A stretch of DNA of 64,000 nt from Burkholderiaceae bacterium (GCA_023954095.1 JAMLIQ010000006.1:1-64000); one strand, 5' to 3'; shown: positions 33,056-42,787, counted from the first letter of the stretch. The notes: generated by a model not told the origin, from the letters alone. Numbers and translations are program-made.

Positions 33056-34435
33056 ATGACCAAAGAGAAAACCCTCTACACCTGCTCCGAATGCGGCGGC
33101 TCCACGCCCAAGTGGCTGGGCAAATGCCCGCATTGCAACGCCTGGAACACGCTTGTCGAAACGGTGGCAGCCCCCGCCATGGGCAAGAACCGCTACGGCA
33201 GTGCGCAACACGTCGGCTTGAACGCAGCCCAGCCCGTTGCGCCCCTGTACGCCATCGAGGCCACCGAGGTGGCGCGCACGCCCAGCGGCATCGAGGAACT
33301 GGACCGCGTGCTCGGTGGCGGCATCGTCGAAGGGGCGGTGGTGCTGATCGGGGGCGACCCGGGCATCGGCAAATCCACCCTGCTGCTGCAGGCGCTGGAT
33401 GCGCTGCACCGCGCCGGCCTGCCCACGCTGTACGTCACCGGGGAAGAAAGCGGCGCGCAGGTGGCGCTGCGATCGCGCCGCCTGGGCTTGCACCAGAGCC
33501 AGGTCAACGTGCTGGCGGAAATCCAGCTGGAAAAAATACTGGCCACTCTGGAGGCCACGCAGCCTGCCGTGGCGGTGATCGATTCCATCCAGACGGTGTA
33601 TTCCGACCAGCTGACCTCGGCGCCGGGCTCGGTAGCCCAGGTGCGTGAATGCGCGGCGCACCTCACCCGGGCCGCCAAGTCTTCGGGGGTGACCATCATT
33701 CTGGTCGGCCATGTCACCAAGGAAGGCGCACTGGCCGGGCCGCGCGTGCTGGAACACATGGTCGATACGGTGCTGTATTTCGAGGGCGATACCCATTCGA
33801 GTTTCCGGCTGGTACGCGCCATCAAGAACCGTTTTGGCGCGGTGAACGAGATCGGTGTCTTCGCCATGACCGAACGGGGGCTCAAGGGGGTGACCAACCC
33901 CAGCGCGATTTTTCTCAGCCAGCACAGCGAGCCTGTGCCGGGCAGTTGCGTGCTGGTGACGCTGGAAGGTACCCGTCCCATGCTGGTGGAAATCCAGGCC
34001 CTGGTCGATGGCGGAGGTCCCAACCCCCGGCGCCTGTCGGTGGGGCTGGAGCGCGACCGCCTGGCCATGCTGCTGGCGGTGCTGCACCGCCATGCGGGTG
34101 TGGCGTGCGCCGACCAGGATGTGTTTGTGAATGCGGTCGGCGGCGTGCGTATCAGTGAACCGGCGGCCGACCTGGCCGTGATGCTGGCCATCACCTCCAG
34201 CCTGCGGGGCAAGGCACTGCCCAAGGGCTTCTTCGCCTTTGGCGAAGTCGGATTGGCTGGCGAGGTGCGACCCGCGCCCCGTGGCCAGGAGCGGCTGAAG
34301 GAGGCCGCCAAGCTGGGCTTCAGCGTGGCCGTGGTGCCGCGTGCCAATGCCCCCCGGCAGCCGGTGGAAGGGCTGACCATCCACCCGGTCGAGCGCATCG
34401 AGGAAGCCATGGAGGTGGTGCGCGGGCTGACCTGA
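33056..34435 (+). CDS. radA: DNA repair ATPase RadA
   Basis: 459 aa, the normal length. Zinc finger YTCSECGGSTPKWLGKCPHC near the N-terminus, Walker A GGDPGIGKSTLLLQ, the RadA-specific KNRFGAVNEIGVF, and a Lon-like C-terminal domain (VNAVGGVRISEPAADLAV, FGEVGLAGEVR). RadA assists branch migration in RecA-mediated recombination. Monocistronic on the plus strand; TATAGT at about 33024 is a possible -10 box. Confidence 0.97.
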   Translation: MTKEKTLYTCSECGGSTPKWLGKCPHCNAWNTLVETVAAPAMGKNRYGSAQHVGLNAAQPVAPLYAIEATEVARTPSGIEELDRVLGGGIVEGAVVLIGGDPGIGKSTLLLQALDALHRAGLPTLYVTGEESGAQVALRSRRLGLHQSQVNVLAEIQLEKILATLEATQPAVAVIDSIQTVYSDQLTSAPGSVAQVRECAAHLTRAAKSSGVTIILVGHVTKEGALAGPRVLEHMVDTVLYFEGDTHSSFRLVRAIKNRFGAVNEIGVFAMTERGLKGVTNPSAIFLSQHSEPVPGSCVLVTLEGTRPMLVEIQALVDGGGPNPRRLSVGLERDRLAMLLAVLHRHAGVACADQDVFVNAVGGVRISEPAADLAVMLAITSSLRGKALPKGFFAFGEVGLAGEVRPAPRGQERLKEAAKLGFSVAVVPRANAPRQPVEGLTIHPVERIEEAMEVVRGLT

Positions 34436-34517
34436 CGGTCCAGCCGCGCGCGACCGGCAGGCGGCCAGGCGCCGTAAAATCAGCGGTTCTGCGAACCCAG
34501 CAACCCAAAGGACACCC

Positions 34518-35456
34518 ATGAGCCCCGTAGTACCCTCGATGGCCGACCGTGACGGCAAGATCTGGATGGACGGCCAGATGATCGACTGGCGCGATGCCAA
34601 GATCCACGTGCTGACCCACACGCTCCACTATGGCTGCGGCGCCTTTGAAGGCGTGCGGGCCTACAACACGGCGCAGGGCACGGCTATCTTCCGCCTGGAA
34701 GAGCACACCGAACGCCTGTTCAACAGTGCCAAGATCCTGCGCATGAAGATTCCCTTCACCAAGGAGGAAGTGAACGAGGCGCAAAAAGCGGTGGTGCGCG
34801 AGAACAAGCTTGAATCGTGCTACCTGCGCCCGCTGACCTGGATCGGTTCGCAAAAGCTGGGCGTCTCTCCCAAGGGCAACCAGATCCACCTGATGGTGGC
34901 TGCCTGGGCCTGGGGCGCCTACCTGGGCGAGGAGGGCATGCAGCGCGGCATCCGCGTCAAGACCAGCAGCTACACGCGCCACCACGTCAACATCACCATG
35001 ACGCAGGCCAAGGCGGTGAGCAACTACACCAACTCCATCCTGGCCAACATGGAGGCGCTGGACGACGGCTACGACGAAGCGCTGCTGCTCGACAGCTCGG
35101 GCTTCGTGTCCGAGGGCGCGGGCGAGAACATCTTCGTCATCAAGAACGGCGTGATCTACACGCCCGACCTGTCGGCCGGCGCCCTGAACGGCATCACGCG
35201 CAACACGGTGTTCCACATCGCCAAGGACCTGGGCCTGGAGATCGTGCAAAAGCGCATCACACGCGACGAGGTGTACATCGCTGATGAAGCCTTTTTCACT
35301 GGAACAGCCGCCGAAGTGACGCCGATCCGCGAGCTCGACCGCATTGAAATCGGCGCAGGCTCGCGCGGGCCCATCACCGAAAAAATCCAGAGTGCGTTTT
35401 TTGACATCGTCAACGGCCGCAATCCCCAATACGCCCACTGGTTGACCCGGGTCTAG
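34518..35456 (+). CDS. ilvE: Branched-chain amino acid aminotransferase
   Basis: 312 aa, class IV PLP aminotransferase. Typical IlvE blocks: MDGQMIDWRDAKIHVLTHTL, HYGCGAFEGVRAY, SNYTNSILANMEAL (the lysine precedes in TQAKAVSNY) and SEGAGENIFVIKNG. Transfers the amino group between glutamate and valine, leucine or isoleucine keto acids. AAAGGA is eight bases before the ATG. TAAAAT at 34475-34480 may be the -10 box. It is followed closely by the glycosyltransferase gene. Confidence 0.96.
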   Translation: MSPVVPSMADRDGKIWMDGQMIDWRDAKIHVLTHTLHYGCGAFEGVRAYNTAQGTAIFRLEEHTERLFNSAKILRMKIPFTKEEVNEAQKAVVRENKLESCYLRPLTWIGSQKLGVSPKGNQIHLMVAAWAWGAYLGEEGMQRGIRVKTSSYTRHHVNITMTQAKAVSNYTNSILANMEALDDGYDEALLLDSSGFVSEGAGENIFVIKNGVIYTPDLSAGALNGITRNTVFHIAKDLGLEIVQKRITRDEVYIADEAFFTGTAAEVTPIRELDRIEIGAGSRGPITEKIQSAFFDIVNGRNPQYAHWLTRV

Positions 35457-35471
35457 GCGGGCCCCGCCTCC

Positions 35472-36515
35472 ATGCGCATTGTTCACCTGCTTCTGACCAG
35501 CAGTTTTGCCGGCAGTGAGAGGCATGCCATCGAGTTGGCCAATGCGCAGTCAGAACACCACGAGGTCACGCTGATCCTGCGCAGGTCCAGCCGTAGCGGC
35601 AAGGCGGGAGGCTATGGGCACCGGGTTGATCCGCGTGTCAAGGTGCTCTGGGTGGACCGGTGGCTGGGACGGTGGCAGGCACGCCGTCTGGTATGCCAGT
35701 TGCGTCCGGATATCGCCCATGCGCACCTCAGTGATGGCTGCAAGGCCCTGGGCGGAGCGTGGGACCTGCGGGGCCGGGTTTTGCGGGTTGCCACGCTGCA
35801 CATGCGCTACAAGCCCCAGCAGCATGCCCATCTGGATGCACTGGTAGCCATCGCGCCGTGGCAACTGGACGCCATTCCGTCGCCGCTGCGCGAACACACC
35901 GCCCAGATCGACAACTGGACCCTGCCCTATCGGCCCGCAGACGATGCACGCCGGCGTTTGCGGGCGGCAAACGGCATTGCGCACGATGCCTGGGTATTCG
36001 GCTCCATGGGCCGCATGGAGCGCACCAAGGGCTTTGATCTCTTGGTGGATGCCTTTGAACGCGCGGCCCTGCCGGGGGTGCACCTGGTGCTTGTGGGCCA
36101 GGGCGCAGAACTGGAGGCCTTGCGCCGGCGCAAGGTGCCCGGGGTTCTTCTGCCCGGGTTTTGCGAGCAGCCGCAGGACTGGATGGCAGCGTTCGACGGC
36201 TTCATCAGTGCAGCGCGCGAAGAGTCCTTTGGCCTGGTGTTCCTGGAAGCCATGGCGGCCGGGTTGCCTATCATCGCCACGGAAACCCAGGGCGCGCGCC
36301 ATCTGAGCGCTGCGCTGGATGCCCGCATGGTGCCGCTGGAAGATGTTGCCGCACTGGCCGACGCCCTGCGTGCCATGCATGCGCAGCGCCCCGCACGCAG
36401 CAGCCGGGCGATGGAGCGCTTCAGCATCGATGCCAAGTTGTCGGAACTGGAAGCCTTTTACCAACGCGAGAGCGCGATGGCCCTGACCGGGCAGCCCGCA
36501 GTGCACCAACGGTAA
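35472..36515 (+). CDS. Glycosyltransferase of the GT-B group 1 type
   Basis: 347 aa. GT4-like: MRIVHLLLTSSFAGSERHAIELAN at the N-terminus, GSMGRMERTKGFDLLVDAFERA for the donor domain, LVLVGQG, and the E-x7-E motif in AAREESFGLVFLEAMAAGLP. This is the architecture of lipopolysaccharide-core and O-antigen sugar transferases. The O-antigen ligase gene downstream supports a role in surface polysaccharide. The sugar and acceptor are not known. ATG at 35472, 15 bp after ilvE. Confidence 0.88.
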   Translation: MRIVHLLLTSSFAGSERHAIELANAQSEHHEVTLILRRSSRSGKAGGYGHRVDPRVKVLWVDRWLGRWQARRLVCQLRPDIAHAHLSDGCKALGGAWDLRGRVLRVATLHMRYKPQQHAHLDALVAIAPWQLDAIPSPLREHTAQIDNWTLPYRPADDARRRLRAANGIAHDAWVFGSMGRMERTKGFDLLVDAFERAALPGVHLVLVGQGAELEALRRRKVPGVLLPGFCEQPQDWMAAFDGFISAAREESFGLVFLEAMAAGLPIIATETQGARHLSAALDARMVPLEDVAALADALRAMHAQRPARSSRAMERFSIDAKLSELEAFYQRESAMALTGQPAVHQR

Positions 36516-36613
36516 CCCGCGCCGCAGATGAAATGAAAGACAATCGGGCAGGTGCCCTGGCGCGGCCTGCTGTCCGCTGCAGCCTCACCCCTTCCTTCTT
36601 CACCCTACCTGCC

Positions 36614-36829
36614 ATGCACACAATGAGCCAGAAAAGCATTGAACTCCAGGCCAAGGACCTTGACCACCAAGGCAATATCGCCTGTCCCAACCCGCAATCG
36701 GGCATCGCTCTCTGGAGCGGGCACCCCAAGGTGTATCTGGAGGTGGCGCGCACGGGCCATGCCGTTTGTCCGTATTGCGGCACTGAATACCGCCTGCGCG
36801 CGGGCGAAAAAGTGGCCGCCGGGCATTGA
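36614..36829 (+). CDS. Small zinc-finger (zf-CHCC) protein
   Basis: 71 aa (68 from the second ATG at 36623). The zf-CHCC motif is complete: a first Cys in NIACPNP, His in SGHPKVYLEV, and CPYCGTEYRL. This domain resembles the Ndufs6-type subunit of complex I, but free-standing small proteins of this kind are common in betaproteobacteria with no set role. No clear ribosome site. It stands between two polysaccharide genes. Confidence 0.85.
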   Translation: MHTMSQKSIELQAKDLDHQGNIACPNPQSGIALWSGHPKVYLEVARTGHAVCPYCGTEYRLRAGEKVAAGH

Positions 36830-36871
36830 TCGCCCCCGAACGCGTCCCTGATTCCTCCCTTCAAGCTCCCC

Positions 36872-38164
36872 TTGTTCCCCGCGCTTGATCTTCGGCAGCG
36901 CTGCAGCGCGCTGGCGGCGTTTGTGCTGCCCGCGCTGACCCTGGCCCTGCCCTCCGGGTATGCCTACGGCATCGTTCTGCTGACGCTGTGTGCGGTGGCT
37001 ACGGCGCCGCACTGGCTGCGCCAGCCGATGGCATCGACGTCGGCGCGGTGGCTGCTGCTGGTGTTTGCCGTGATGGGTGCCGTCTGGCTGTACGGCGGCG
37101 ACCTGTCCAAGGGCTGGAGCGTGCTGAACAAGCCTTCTCGCTATGGGCTGGCGGTGCTGTGTATTCCATTTGTCTTCGCTTTTCCGCCGAGGGGTCGGTT
37201 CTTGCTGCTGGGGATTGCCGTGGGCGCGGCTGCTGGCGGCTTCCGGGCCCTGTATGACGTGCATGTGCTCGGCTTTGACCGCGCCTGGATCGATTCCGCC
37301 ACACGGTCCAGCGGGGCCATCCAATATGGCAACCTGAGCGGTCTTTTTGGTCTCATGTGCTGGGTGCAGTGGGTCGTGGGGATGGACCGCTGCCGCTGGC
37401 AGCAACGGCTGCTGATGGCCGCGTGCGCTGTGCTGGGCCTGCTGGGCTCGCTGCTGTCGCAGACCCGTGGCGGTTGGCTGGCGCTGGCACTGTGCATGCT
37501 GCCCCTGTCGTGGCTTCTGGTGCGCCACCTGTGGGGGCGGCGTGTTCTGGTGGGCGGTGCGGGCCTGCTGGCGCTGGTGGCGCTGCTGTGCTGGTACCAG
37601 GCACCCCAGCTGGAACAGCGTTGGGAGCAGGCGCAAAGCGAAGTCAGCGGCTACGTGGACAACGGCAACGCGCGCACCTCGGTGGGCCAGCGCCTGGACC
37701 ACTGGCAACTGGCCTGGAACATGGGCCTGGATCGTCCGTGGGGCGGCTGGGGCGAGCTTGGCTACCAGCAGGAGAAACAGCGCCGTGTCGAGGCCGGTCT
37801 GGCCCAGCCCATCGTGCTGGAGTTCGGGCACGCGCACAACGAGTGGCTGGACATGTTTGCCAAGCGCGGCCTGGTGGGCCTGGGGGGATTGCTGCTCTTC
37901 TATGGCGTTCCCCTCGCCTTGCTCTGGCCTACACGCCAGCGCGTGCTGCGGCCCGATGGCCTGCTCGACCGCCAGGTGCTGTGCCTGCGCCTGGTGGGCG
38001 TGCTGCTTCCGCTGGGCTACCTGGGCTTTGGATTGACGCAGGTGTTCCTTGCGCATTTCAACGGCAACATGGTCTACCTGTTCATGGTGCTTCTGGTCCT
38101 GGCGGCGCTGGAGCCCGCAGCCGCCGAGCCGCCCCGGGCGCTACGCGCGCACAAGCTGCCGTAG
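36872..38164 (+). CDS. O-antigen ligase-like polymerase/ligase
   Basis: 430 aa, highly hydrophobic, 10-12 predicted helices. A large periplasmic loop (about 210-290) contains GYVDNGNARTSVGQRLDHWQLAW, GGWGELGYQQEK and HAHNEWLDMFAKRGLVG, the pattern of Wzy/WaaL-type O-antigen ligases, with the functional Arg and His. It should join O-antigen to the lipid A core, or polymerise it. The start is TTG at 36872; no ATG precedes it. The 3' end overlaps the convergent nitronate monooxygenase gene by 24 bp. Confidence 0.88.
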   Translation: MFPALDLRQRCSALAAFVLPALTLALPSGYAYGIVLLTLCAVATAPHWLRQPMASTSARWLLLVFAVMGAVWLYGGDLSKGWSVLNKPSRYGLAVLCIPFVFAFPPRGRFLLLGIAVGAAAGGFRALYDVHVLGFDRAWIDSATRSSGAIQYGNLSGLFGLMCWVQWVVGMDRCRWQQRLLMAACAVLGLLGSLLSQTRGGWLALALCMLPLSWLLVRHLWGRRVLVGGAGLLALVALLCWYQAPQLEQRWEQAQSEVSGYVDNGNARTSVGQRLDHWQLAWNMGLDRPWGGWGELGYQQEKQRRVEAGLAQPIVLEFGHAHNEWLDMFAKRGLVGLGGLLLFYGVPLALLWPTRQRVLRPDGLLDRQVLCLRLVGVLLPLGYLGFGLTQVFLAHFNGNMVYLFMVLLVLAALEPAAAEPPRALRAHKLP

Positions 38165-39151
38165 CCGGGCCTGGGCCTCCTGGTCCAGGCGTGCGACCAG
38201 TTCCGCCGCGCTGGGCAGGTCGTGCACCAGGCCGACGGCTTCTCCCACGGTCGTGTGCGCGGCCGAAAAATCCCCGGCCTGCACGGCCGCATCGTAGAGG
38301 GCGCGCGCGGTCTCGGGCGCTGCGCGCAGTGCGTCGATGCGGCCCTCCCACTGGCGGTGCAGGGTGTTGCGCACCGCGCGAAAGTCATACGGCTCGGGCC
38401 AGTTCTTGCGCCGCAGAATGTCGAACACCGCACTGCGTGCCGTGCCATCGCCGTCCGTCTGCACAGCCAGCGCCTTGGCGCCGGCCGGCGCCAGGCTCTC
38501 CTGTGTGGCCCACAGGCGCGAACCCACGAGGGCGCCATCCGCACCCAGTGCCAGCACCGCCGCCAGCGTGCGGCCATCGGCAATGCCGCCCGCCGCCAGC
38601 AGCAGGGTGTCCGGCGCATGGCGGGCCAGCCAGTCGGCCAGTTCTGGCACAAAGGTGAGCGTGGCGCGGCCGTTGAGGGCATTCAGTCCGTGCCCACCGG
38701 CTTCTGCGCCCTGCGCCACGATGACGGCGGCGCCCGCGTCCACCGCCTGCGGGGCTTGCTGCATGCACTGGATCTGGCAGATCAGGGCCGCGCCGCTGGC
38801 CGCAATCCGCGCGGCATGGCGGCGGGCGTCGCCAAACGACAGCATGACGGCGCGCGGGCGCTGCGCGGGGGGCAGATCAAGCACCCAGTCCAGCGCCGAG
38901 GCGTCCTCGTCGAGCTTCCAGGTGATAAAGCCGCAGCCGATGCGGCCGGTGTCGGCGGCTTGCAAGGCCAGGGTGTATTCGCGCTGCGTCCAGGCCAGAT
39001 CGCCATAGCCGCCGCCTACCAGGCCCAGGGCGCCAGCCCGGGCACAGGCGCTGGCCAGCGCACCGCCCGAGGCCAGCGCCATGGGCGCCAGTGCGATGGG
39101 GGTGGTCAGACCAAAACGGGCGGAAAAGCGGGAGTGTTGCAAGGCAGTCAT
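38141..39151 (-). CDS. Nitronate monooxygenase-family flavoprotein
   Basis: 336 aa TIM-barrel flavoenzyme: LTTPIALAPMALASGGALASACARAGALG for the first barrel strand, AVIVAQGAEAGGHGLN for the FMN pocket with the His, and LLLAAGGIADGRTLAAVLALGADGALVGSRL for phosphate binding. The family oxidises propionate 3-nitronate and related nitro compounds; some members have other substrates. No linked genes indicate a pathway. It overlaps the 3' end of the ligase gene. Confidence 0.9.
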   Translation of the reverse strand: MTALQHSRFSARFGLTTPIALAPMALASGGALASACARAGALGLVGGGYGDLAWTQREYTLALQAADTGRIGCGFITWKLDEDASALDWVLDLPPAQRPRAVMLSFGDARRHAARIAASGAALICQIQCMQQAPQAVDAGAAVIVAQGAEAGGHGLNALNGRATLTFVPELADWLARHAPDTLLLAAGGIADGRTLAAVLALGADGALVGSRLWATQESLAPAGAKALAVQTDGDGTARSAVFDILRRKNWPEPYDFRAVRNTLHRQWEGRIDALRAAPETARALYDAAVQAGDFSAAHTTVGEAVGLVHDLPSAAELVARLDQEAQARLRQLVRA

Positions 39152-39210
39152 CGTGCCATTCTCGCGCCATCAGCGCCGTGGTGCTGCGGCCGGACAGGGG
39201 GGTGCTTGAC

Positions 39211-39280
39211 TGCTATGAATATTAAAGCTTATAGCGCTTGTGCATCAAAGATTTCAGGCAGAAAAGTTCTTGAAACCTAT
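39211..39280. repeat. Dispersed repeat, copy upstream of the nitronate monooxygenase gene
   Basis: A more degenerate copy: attaaagcttatagcgcttg, followed by CATCAAAG...TTTCAGGCAG...TTCTTGAAA. Confidence 0.65.
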
Positions 39281-39342
39281 TGAATTCAAGCGGAACCAGC
39301 TCGCTTTTTTGTAGCGCTAGGGATGCGCGGCATTCTGCGCCA

Positions 39343-40578
39343 TCATGCGGCCCCGCCGCTGCCTTTGCGCAGCGGCAGGCGCAGCACAAAGCACGCGCCG
39401 CCGCCGGCGTGGTCTTCACAGTGCACGCTGCCGTGATGCCGCCCGGCAATCGAGCGCACCAGGGCCAGGCCCAGGCCGACGCCACCGGCGCGTTCGCTGG
39501 CGCCGGGCAGGCGGTAGAACGGTTCGAAAATGCGTTCCCGCTGCTCGGGGGGTACGCCGGGACCCCGGTCGCAGACGCGCACCTCGGCCATGCTGCCCTT
39601 GCGGCGCACCACGACGGTGATTTCGCCCTGGCTGTAGCGCCGGGCGTTTTCCAGCAGGTTGCGCATGGCGCGGCGCAGCAGCTTGGCCACGCCCGCTACT
39701 TCCAGCGTGTCGGCGCCGGTGTCGGCGTCCAGCTCGGCATCGGCGCGGACGCATTCCTCCGCGGCCAGGCCCACCAGGTCCACCGGCTCGATGGTGCCCA
39801 TGTCGGCCTCGTGGGCATCGAGGCGGCTGGCCAGCAGGATTTCGTCCACCAGCTGGTCCAGTTCGGTGATGTTGCGCAGGATTTCGGTGCGAAAGGCGGG
39901 TGCGGGCTGGCCTGTGCCCATGAGTTCGAGTCCCATGCGGATGCGCGTGAGCGGTGAGCGCAGCTCGTGCGAGGCATTGGCCAGCAGCGATTTATGCGAG
40001 CGCACGAGGGCCTCGATGCGCGTGGCGGCAGCGTTGAACTGGCGTGACAGCTCGGCCACTTCGTCGGTGCCGTGCACCGGCACACGGGCCGACAGGTCGC
40101 CTTCACCAAAGCGCTGCACGCCGTGCTGCAGCACATCGAGCCGTTTGAGAAGCCGCCGGATGATGGGGAACACCCCGACGGCGACGGCCAGGCCGACCAG
40201 GGCCAGCATCCAGACAAAGCCAAAGGGCGGGCGCATCCAGAAGGCGGCGTCCGGGCGGTGTCCCGGGCCCGGCGCGCGGTCGCTGCGGGGCTGGCGCGGG
40301 CTGATCTGCAGGCTGTAGCTGCGGCCATCCTCGCTCTCGATGCGCAGCTCGACACCCTCCCGCGCGCGCCCCGGCATGCGCGTGGCCAGCCCTGTGACCA
40401 GGGTGTTGCCTGCGTCGTCCCGCAGTACCATTTCGCGGCCCTGCGGTACCTCGGGCTGGGCATTTTGTTCGGCGGCCACGCGCCAGGCCCAGCCCACCAG
40501 CAGCGTCAGCACCGCCACGCCCCCGACAACGGCCAGCCAGATGCGCAGGTACAGGCGGCGGGAGAACAACGAGAACAT
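39343..40578 (-). CDS. Sensor histidine kinase
   Basis: 411 aa. Two membrane helices (about 14-34 and 125-145) bracket a periplasmic domain of about 90 residues. HAMP (RLLKRLDVLQHGVQRFGEGDLSARVP), the H-box LLANASHELRSPLTRIRMGLELM, the N-box RRAMRNLLENARRYS, and the G-boxes DRGPGVPPEQRERIFEPFYR and GGVGLGLALVRSIAGRH are all present. The stop of the response regulator is 7 bp upstream of this gene, so the pair forms a two-component operon. The signal is not evident; such OmpR-type pairs often sense envelope stress. Confidence 0.94.
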   Translation of the reverse strand: MFSLFSRRLYLRIWLAVVGGVAVLTLLVGWAWRVAAEQNAQPEVPQGREMVLRDDAGNTLVTGLATRMPGRAREGVELRIESEDGRSYSLQISPRQPRSDRAPGPGHRPDAAFWMRPPFGFVWMLALVGLAVAVGVFPIIRRLLKRLDVLQHGVQRFGEGDLSARVPVHGTDEVAELSRQFNAAATRIEALVRSHKSLLANASHELRSPLTRIRMGLELMGTGQPAPAFRTEILRNITELDQLVDEILLASRLDAHEADMGTIEPVDLVGLAAEECVRADAELDADTGADTLEVAGVAKLLRRAMRNLLENARRYSQGEITVVVRRKGSMAEVRVCDRGPGVPPEQRERIFEPFYRLPGASERAGGVGLGLALVRSIAGRHHGSVHCEDHAGGGACFVLRLPLRKGSGGAA

Positions 40579-40585
40579 GGCGCGG

Positions 40586-41299
40586 TCAGTCCTGCTGCTT
40601 GGCAAAGACATACCCCACGCCGCGCACCGTGAGGATGCGGCGCGGGTTCTTGGCATCTTGTTCAATGGCGGCGCGGATGCGGCCCATGTGCACGTCGATG
40701 GAGCGGTCAAAGGCTTCGAGCTCGCGCCCGCGCACCGCTTCCATGATCTGGTCGCGCGTGAGCACGCGGCCTGCGCGCTCGGCCATCGCCACGAGCAGGT
40801 CGAACTGGTACGAAGTGAGCTCGCACGGCTGGCCGCCGACCGTGACGGTGCGTGCATCGCGGTCGATCTCCAGCGAGCCAAAGCGCAGGGTCTGCGCAGC
40901 GGGCGGTGCGCCATCGGTGCGGCGGCGCAGGATGGCGCGGATGCGGGCCAGCAGCTCACGCGGCTCGAAGGGTTTGGGCAGGTAGTCGTCAGCGCCGATC
41001 TCCAGGCCGATGATGCGGTCCATGGGGTCGCCCTTGGCGGTCAGCATGAGCACGGGAACCTGCGCCGCAGGCCCGGGCAGCGCGCGGATGCGGCGGCACA
41101 CCTCCAGTCCGTCCATGTCGGGCAGCATCAGGTCGAGGATGACCAGGTCCGGCAGGCTGCCGCCTGCCCCCTGCAGCTGGGCCAGGCCGCCCGCCGCATC
41201 GGTGTGGTGCGTGACCTGCATGCCCGACTGGCCCAGGTATTCGCCCACCATCTGCGCCAGGCGGGTGTCGTCTTCAATCATCAGCAGTTGTGTGGCCAT
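40586..41299 (-). CDS. OmpR-family response regulator
   Basis: 237 aa. Receiver domain: acidic pair in MIEDDTRLAQ, phospho-Asp in VILDLMLPDMDGLEV, Thr in LMLTAKGD and Lys in LPKPFEPRE. The C-terminal winged helix has TVTVGGQPCELTSYQFDLLVAMAERAGRVLTRDQIMEA, then DVHMGRIRAAIEQDAKNPRRILTVRGVGYVF. It precedes its sensor kinase on the minus strand. It should bind tandem direct repeats upstream of its targets; none was identified here. Confidence 0.96.
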   Translation of the reverse strand: MATQLLMIEDDTRLAQMVGEYLGQSGMQVTHHTDAAGGLAQLQGAGGSLPDLVILDLMLPDMDGLEVCRRIRALPGPAAQVPVLMLTAKGDPMDRIIGLEIGADDYLPKPFEPRELLARIRAILRRRTDGAPPAAQTLRFGSLEIDRDARTVTVGGQPCELTSYQFDLLVAMAERAGRVLTRDQIMEAVRGRELEAFDRSIDVHMGRIRAAIEQDAKNPRRILTVRGVGYVFAKQQD

Positions 41300-41380
41300 G
41301 GGTCGAGCGTGCCTTTGCGCTGTCAGGGGGTGTTGTCGTGGGCGTAAAGTCCCGGTAAATACGGTGAGTTCTGCGCTCTT

Positions 41381-41431
41381 AGATATATAGCTGCAGGCGC
41401 TTTATGGTTGGGTGCCAGAGGGTGTTTTGAC
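41381..41431. repeat. Dispersed repeat, copy overlapping the 3' end of ampG
   Basis: TATAGCTGCAGGCGCTTTATGG...GCCAGAGGGTGTTTTGACAC, partly inside the last codons of the transporter gene. Confidence 0.55.
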
Positions 41432-42787
41432 ACGGGAAGCCAGCCACACCAGCGCCAGCACCGGAGCGCCCAGCAGGGCGGTGGCCGTGAAGAACTGCGC
41501 ATAGCCGAAGGCGTTCACATAGTCCCCCGAGAACCCCGCAATGAACTTGGGCGCCAGCAGCATCATGGAGCTGAACAGCGCGTACTGCGTGGCCGAGTAG
41601 CGCACATTGGTCAGGCTTGAAAGATAGGCAATGAACGCTGCCGAGGCAATCCCGCTGGCCAGGTTGTCGGCCGAGACCACCGCAATCAGCGCAGTCACAT
41701 CATGCCCGTACCCCGCCAGCCAGGCGAACAGCAGGTTGGTGCAGGCGCTCAGCGCGGCGCCCAGCATGAGGATGCGCATCACGCCCAGCCGCATCGACAG
41801 CACGCCGCCCACAAAGGCGCCCACCAGCGTCATGATGACGCCATACACCTTGGTGACGGCGGCCACCTCGTCCTTGGTATAGCCCATGTCCACATAGAAC
41901 GGGTTGGCCATGATGCCCATCACCACGTCGCTGATGCGGTACACGGCAATCAGCGCCAGGATGAGCGCGGCCTGCCAGCCGTAGCGGCGCAGGAAATCGG
42001 CAAAGGGGGCCACCAGCGCGCCCTGCAGCCACTCGGCTGCGCTGCGGGCGGGCGGCAGCTGCACGGGTGCGGGTTCGCGGGAGAACAGCACCGTCACCAC
42101 GCCGACGGCCATGGATGCCGCCATCGCCAGGTAGGCCGTCCGCCAGGCGCCTTGCTGGTACGCGGCGGCCCCCTGCGCCACGGCCTGTCCCAGTGCGGGC
42201 GCCACTTCGGCGCGGGCGGCAAGCCAGAGCACCCCTGCACCGGCCCAGATCATGGCCAGGCGGTAGCCTGTCTGGTAGGTCGCTGCCAGCGCTGCCTGGT
42301 GGTCGGCATCGGCCGATTCAATGCGAAAGGCATCGAGCGCAATGTCCTGCGTGGCCGAGCCAAAGGCCACCGCCAGCGCACACCACACGATCGGCCCCAG
42401 GGTCAGGCGCGGGTCGGCCAGCGCCATGCCGACCAGCCCGGCCACCACCAGGCCCTGGGACAGCAGCAGCCAGCTGCGACGCCGTCCCATCAGGCGGGTC
42501 AGCAGCGGGATCGGCAGCCGGTCCACCAGCGGCGCCCATGCCCACTTGAAACCGTAGGCCAGCCCCACCCAGCTCAGATACCCGATGGTGCTGCGGTCGA
42601 TGCCCGCCTCGCGCAGGCGAAAACTCAGCGTGCCCAGCACCAGCAAGAGCGGCAGCCCGGCCGAAAACCCCAGCGTGAGCATGCGCAGGCTGGCGGGTTC
42701 CAGGTACACGCGCAGGGTCTGGAGCCAGGAGGTGCGGGGCGCAGCGGCGGAAGAGGAGCCGGGGCGGGGGTCGGAGGTGGGTCGCAT
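41402..42787 (-). CDS. ampG: AmpG-family muropeptide permease
   Basis: 461 aa from the ATG at 42787; the longer frame upstream has no start support. A major facilitator with 12-14 helices. AmpG features are FSAGLPLLLVLGTLSFRLREAGI, GLAYGFKWAWAPLVDRLPIPLL, GRRRSWLLLSQ, ATQDIALDAFRIE and YSATQYALFSSMMLLAPKFIAGFSG. Imports anhydromuropeptides released during cell-wall turnover, for recycling. Divergent from the M48 protease gene, with 92 bp between starts. Confidence 0.93.
   Translation of the reverse strand: MRPTSDPRPGSSSAAAPRTSWLQTLRVYLEPASLRMLTLGFSAGLPLLLVLGTLSFRLREAGIDRSTIGYLSWVGLAYGFKWAWAPLVDRLPIPLLTRLMGRRRSWLLLSQGLVVAGLVGMALADPRLTLGPIVWCALAVAFGSATQDIALDAFRIESADADHQAALAATYQTGYRLAMIWAGAGVLWLAARAEVAPALGQAVAQGAAAYQQGAWRTAYLAMAASMAVGVVTVLFSREPAPVQLPPARSAAEWLQGALVAPFADFLRRYGWQAALILALIAVYRISDVVMGIMANPFYVDMGYTKDEVAAVTKVYGVIMTLVGAFVGGVLSMRLGVMRILMLGAALSACTNLLFAWLAGYGHDVTALIAVVSADNLASGIASAAFIAYLSSLTNVRYSATQYALFSSMMLLAPKFIAGFSGDYVNAFGYAQFFTATALLGAPVLALVWLASRVKTPSGTQP

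Noticed and set aside
41341-41401. Riboswitch or leader in the gap between the response regulator and ampG
   Set aside because: Only the degenerate repeat copy and unstructured sequence were seen.
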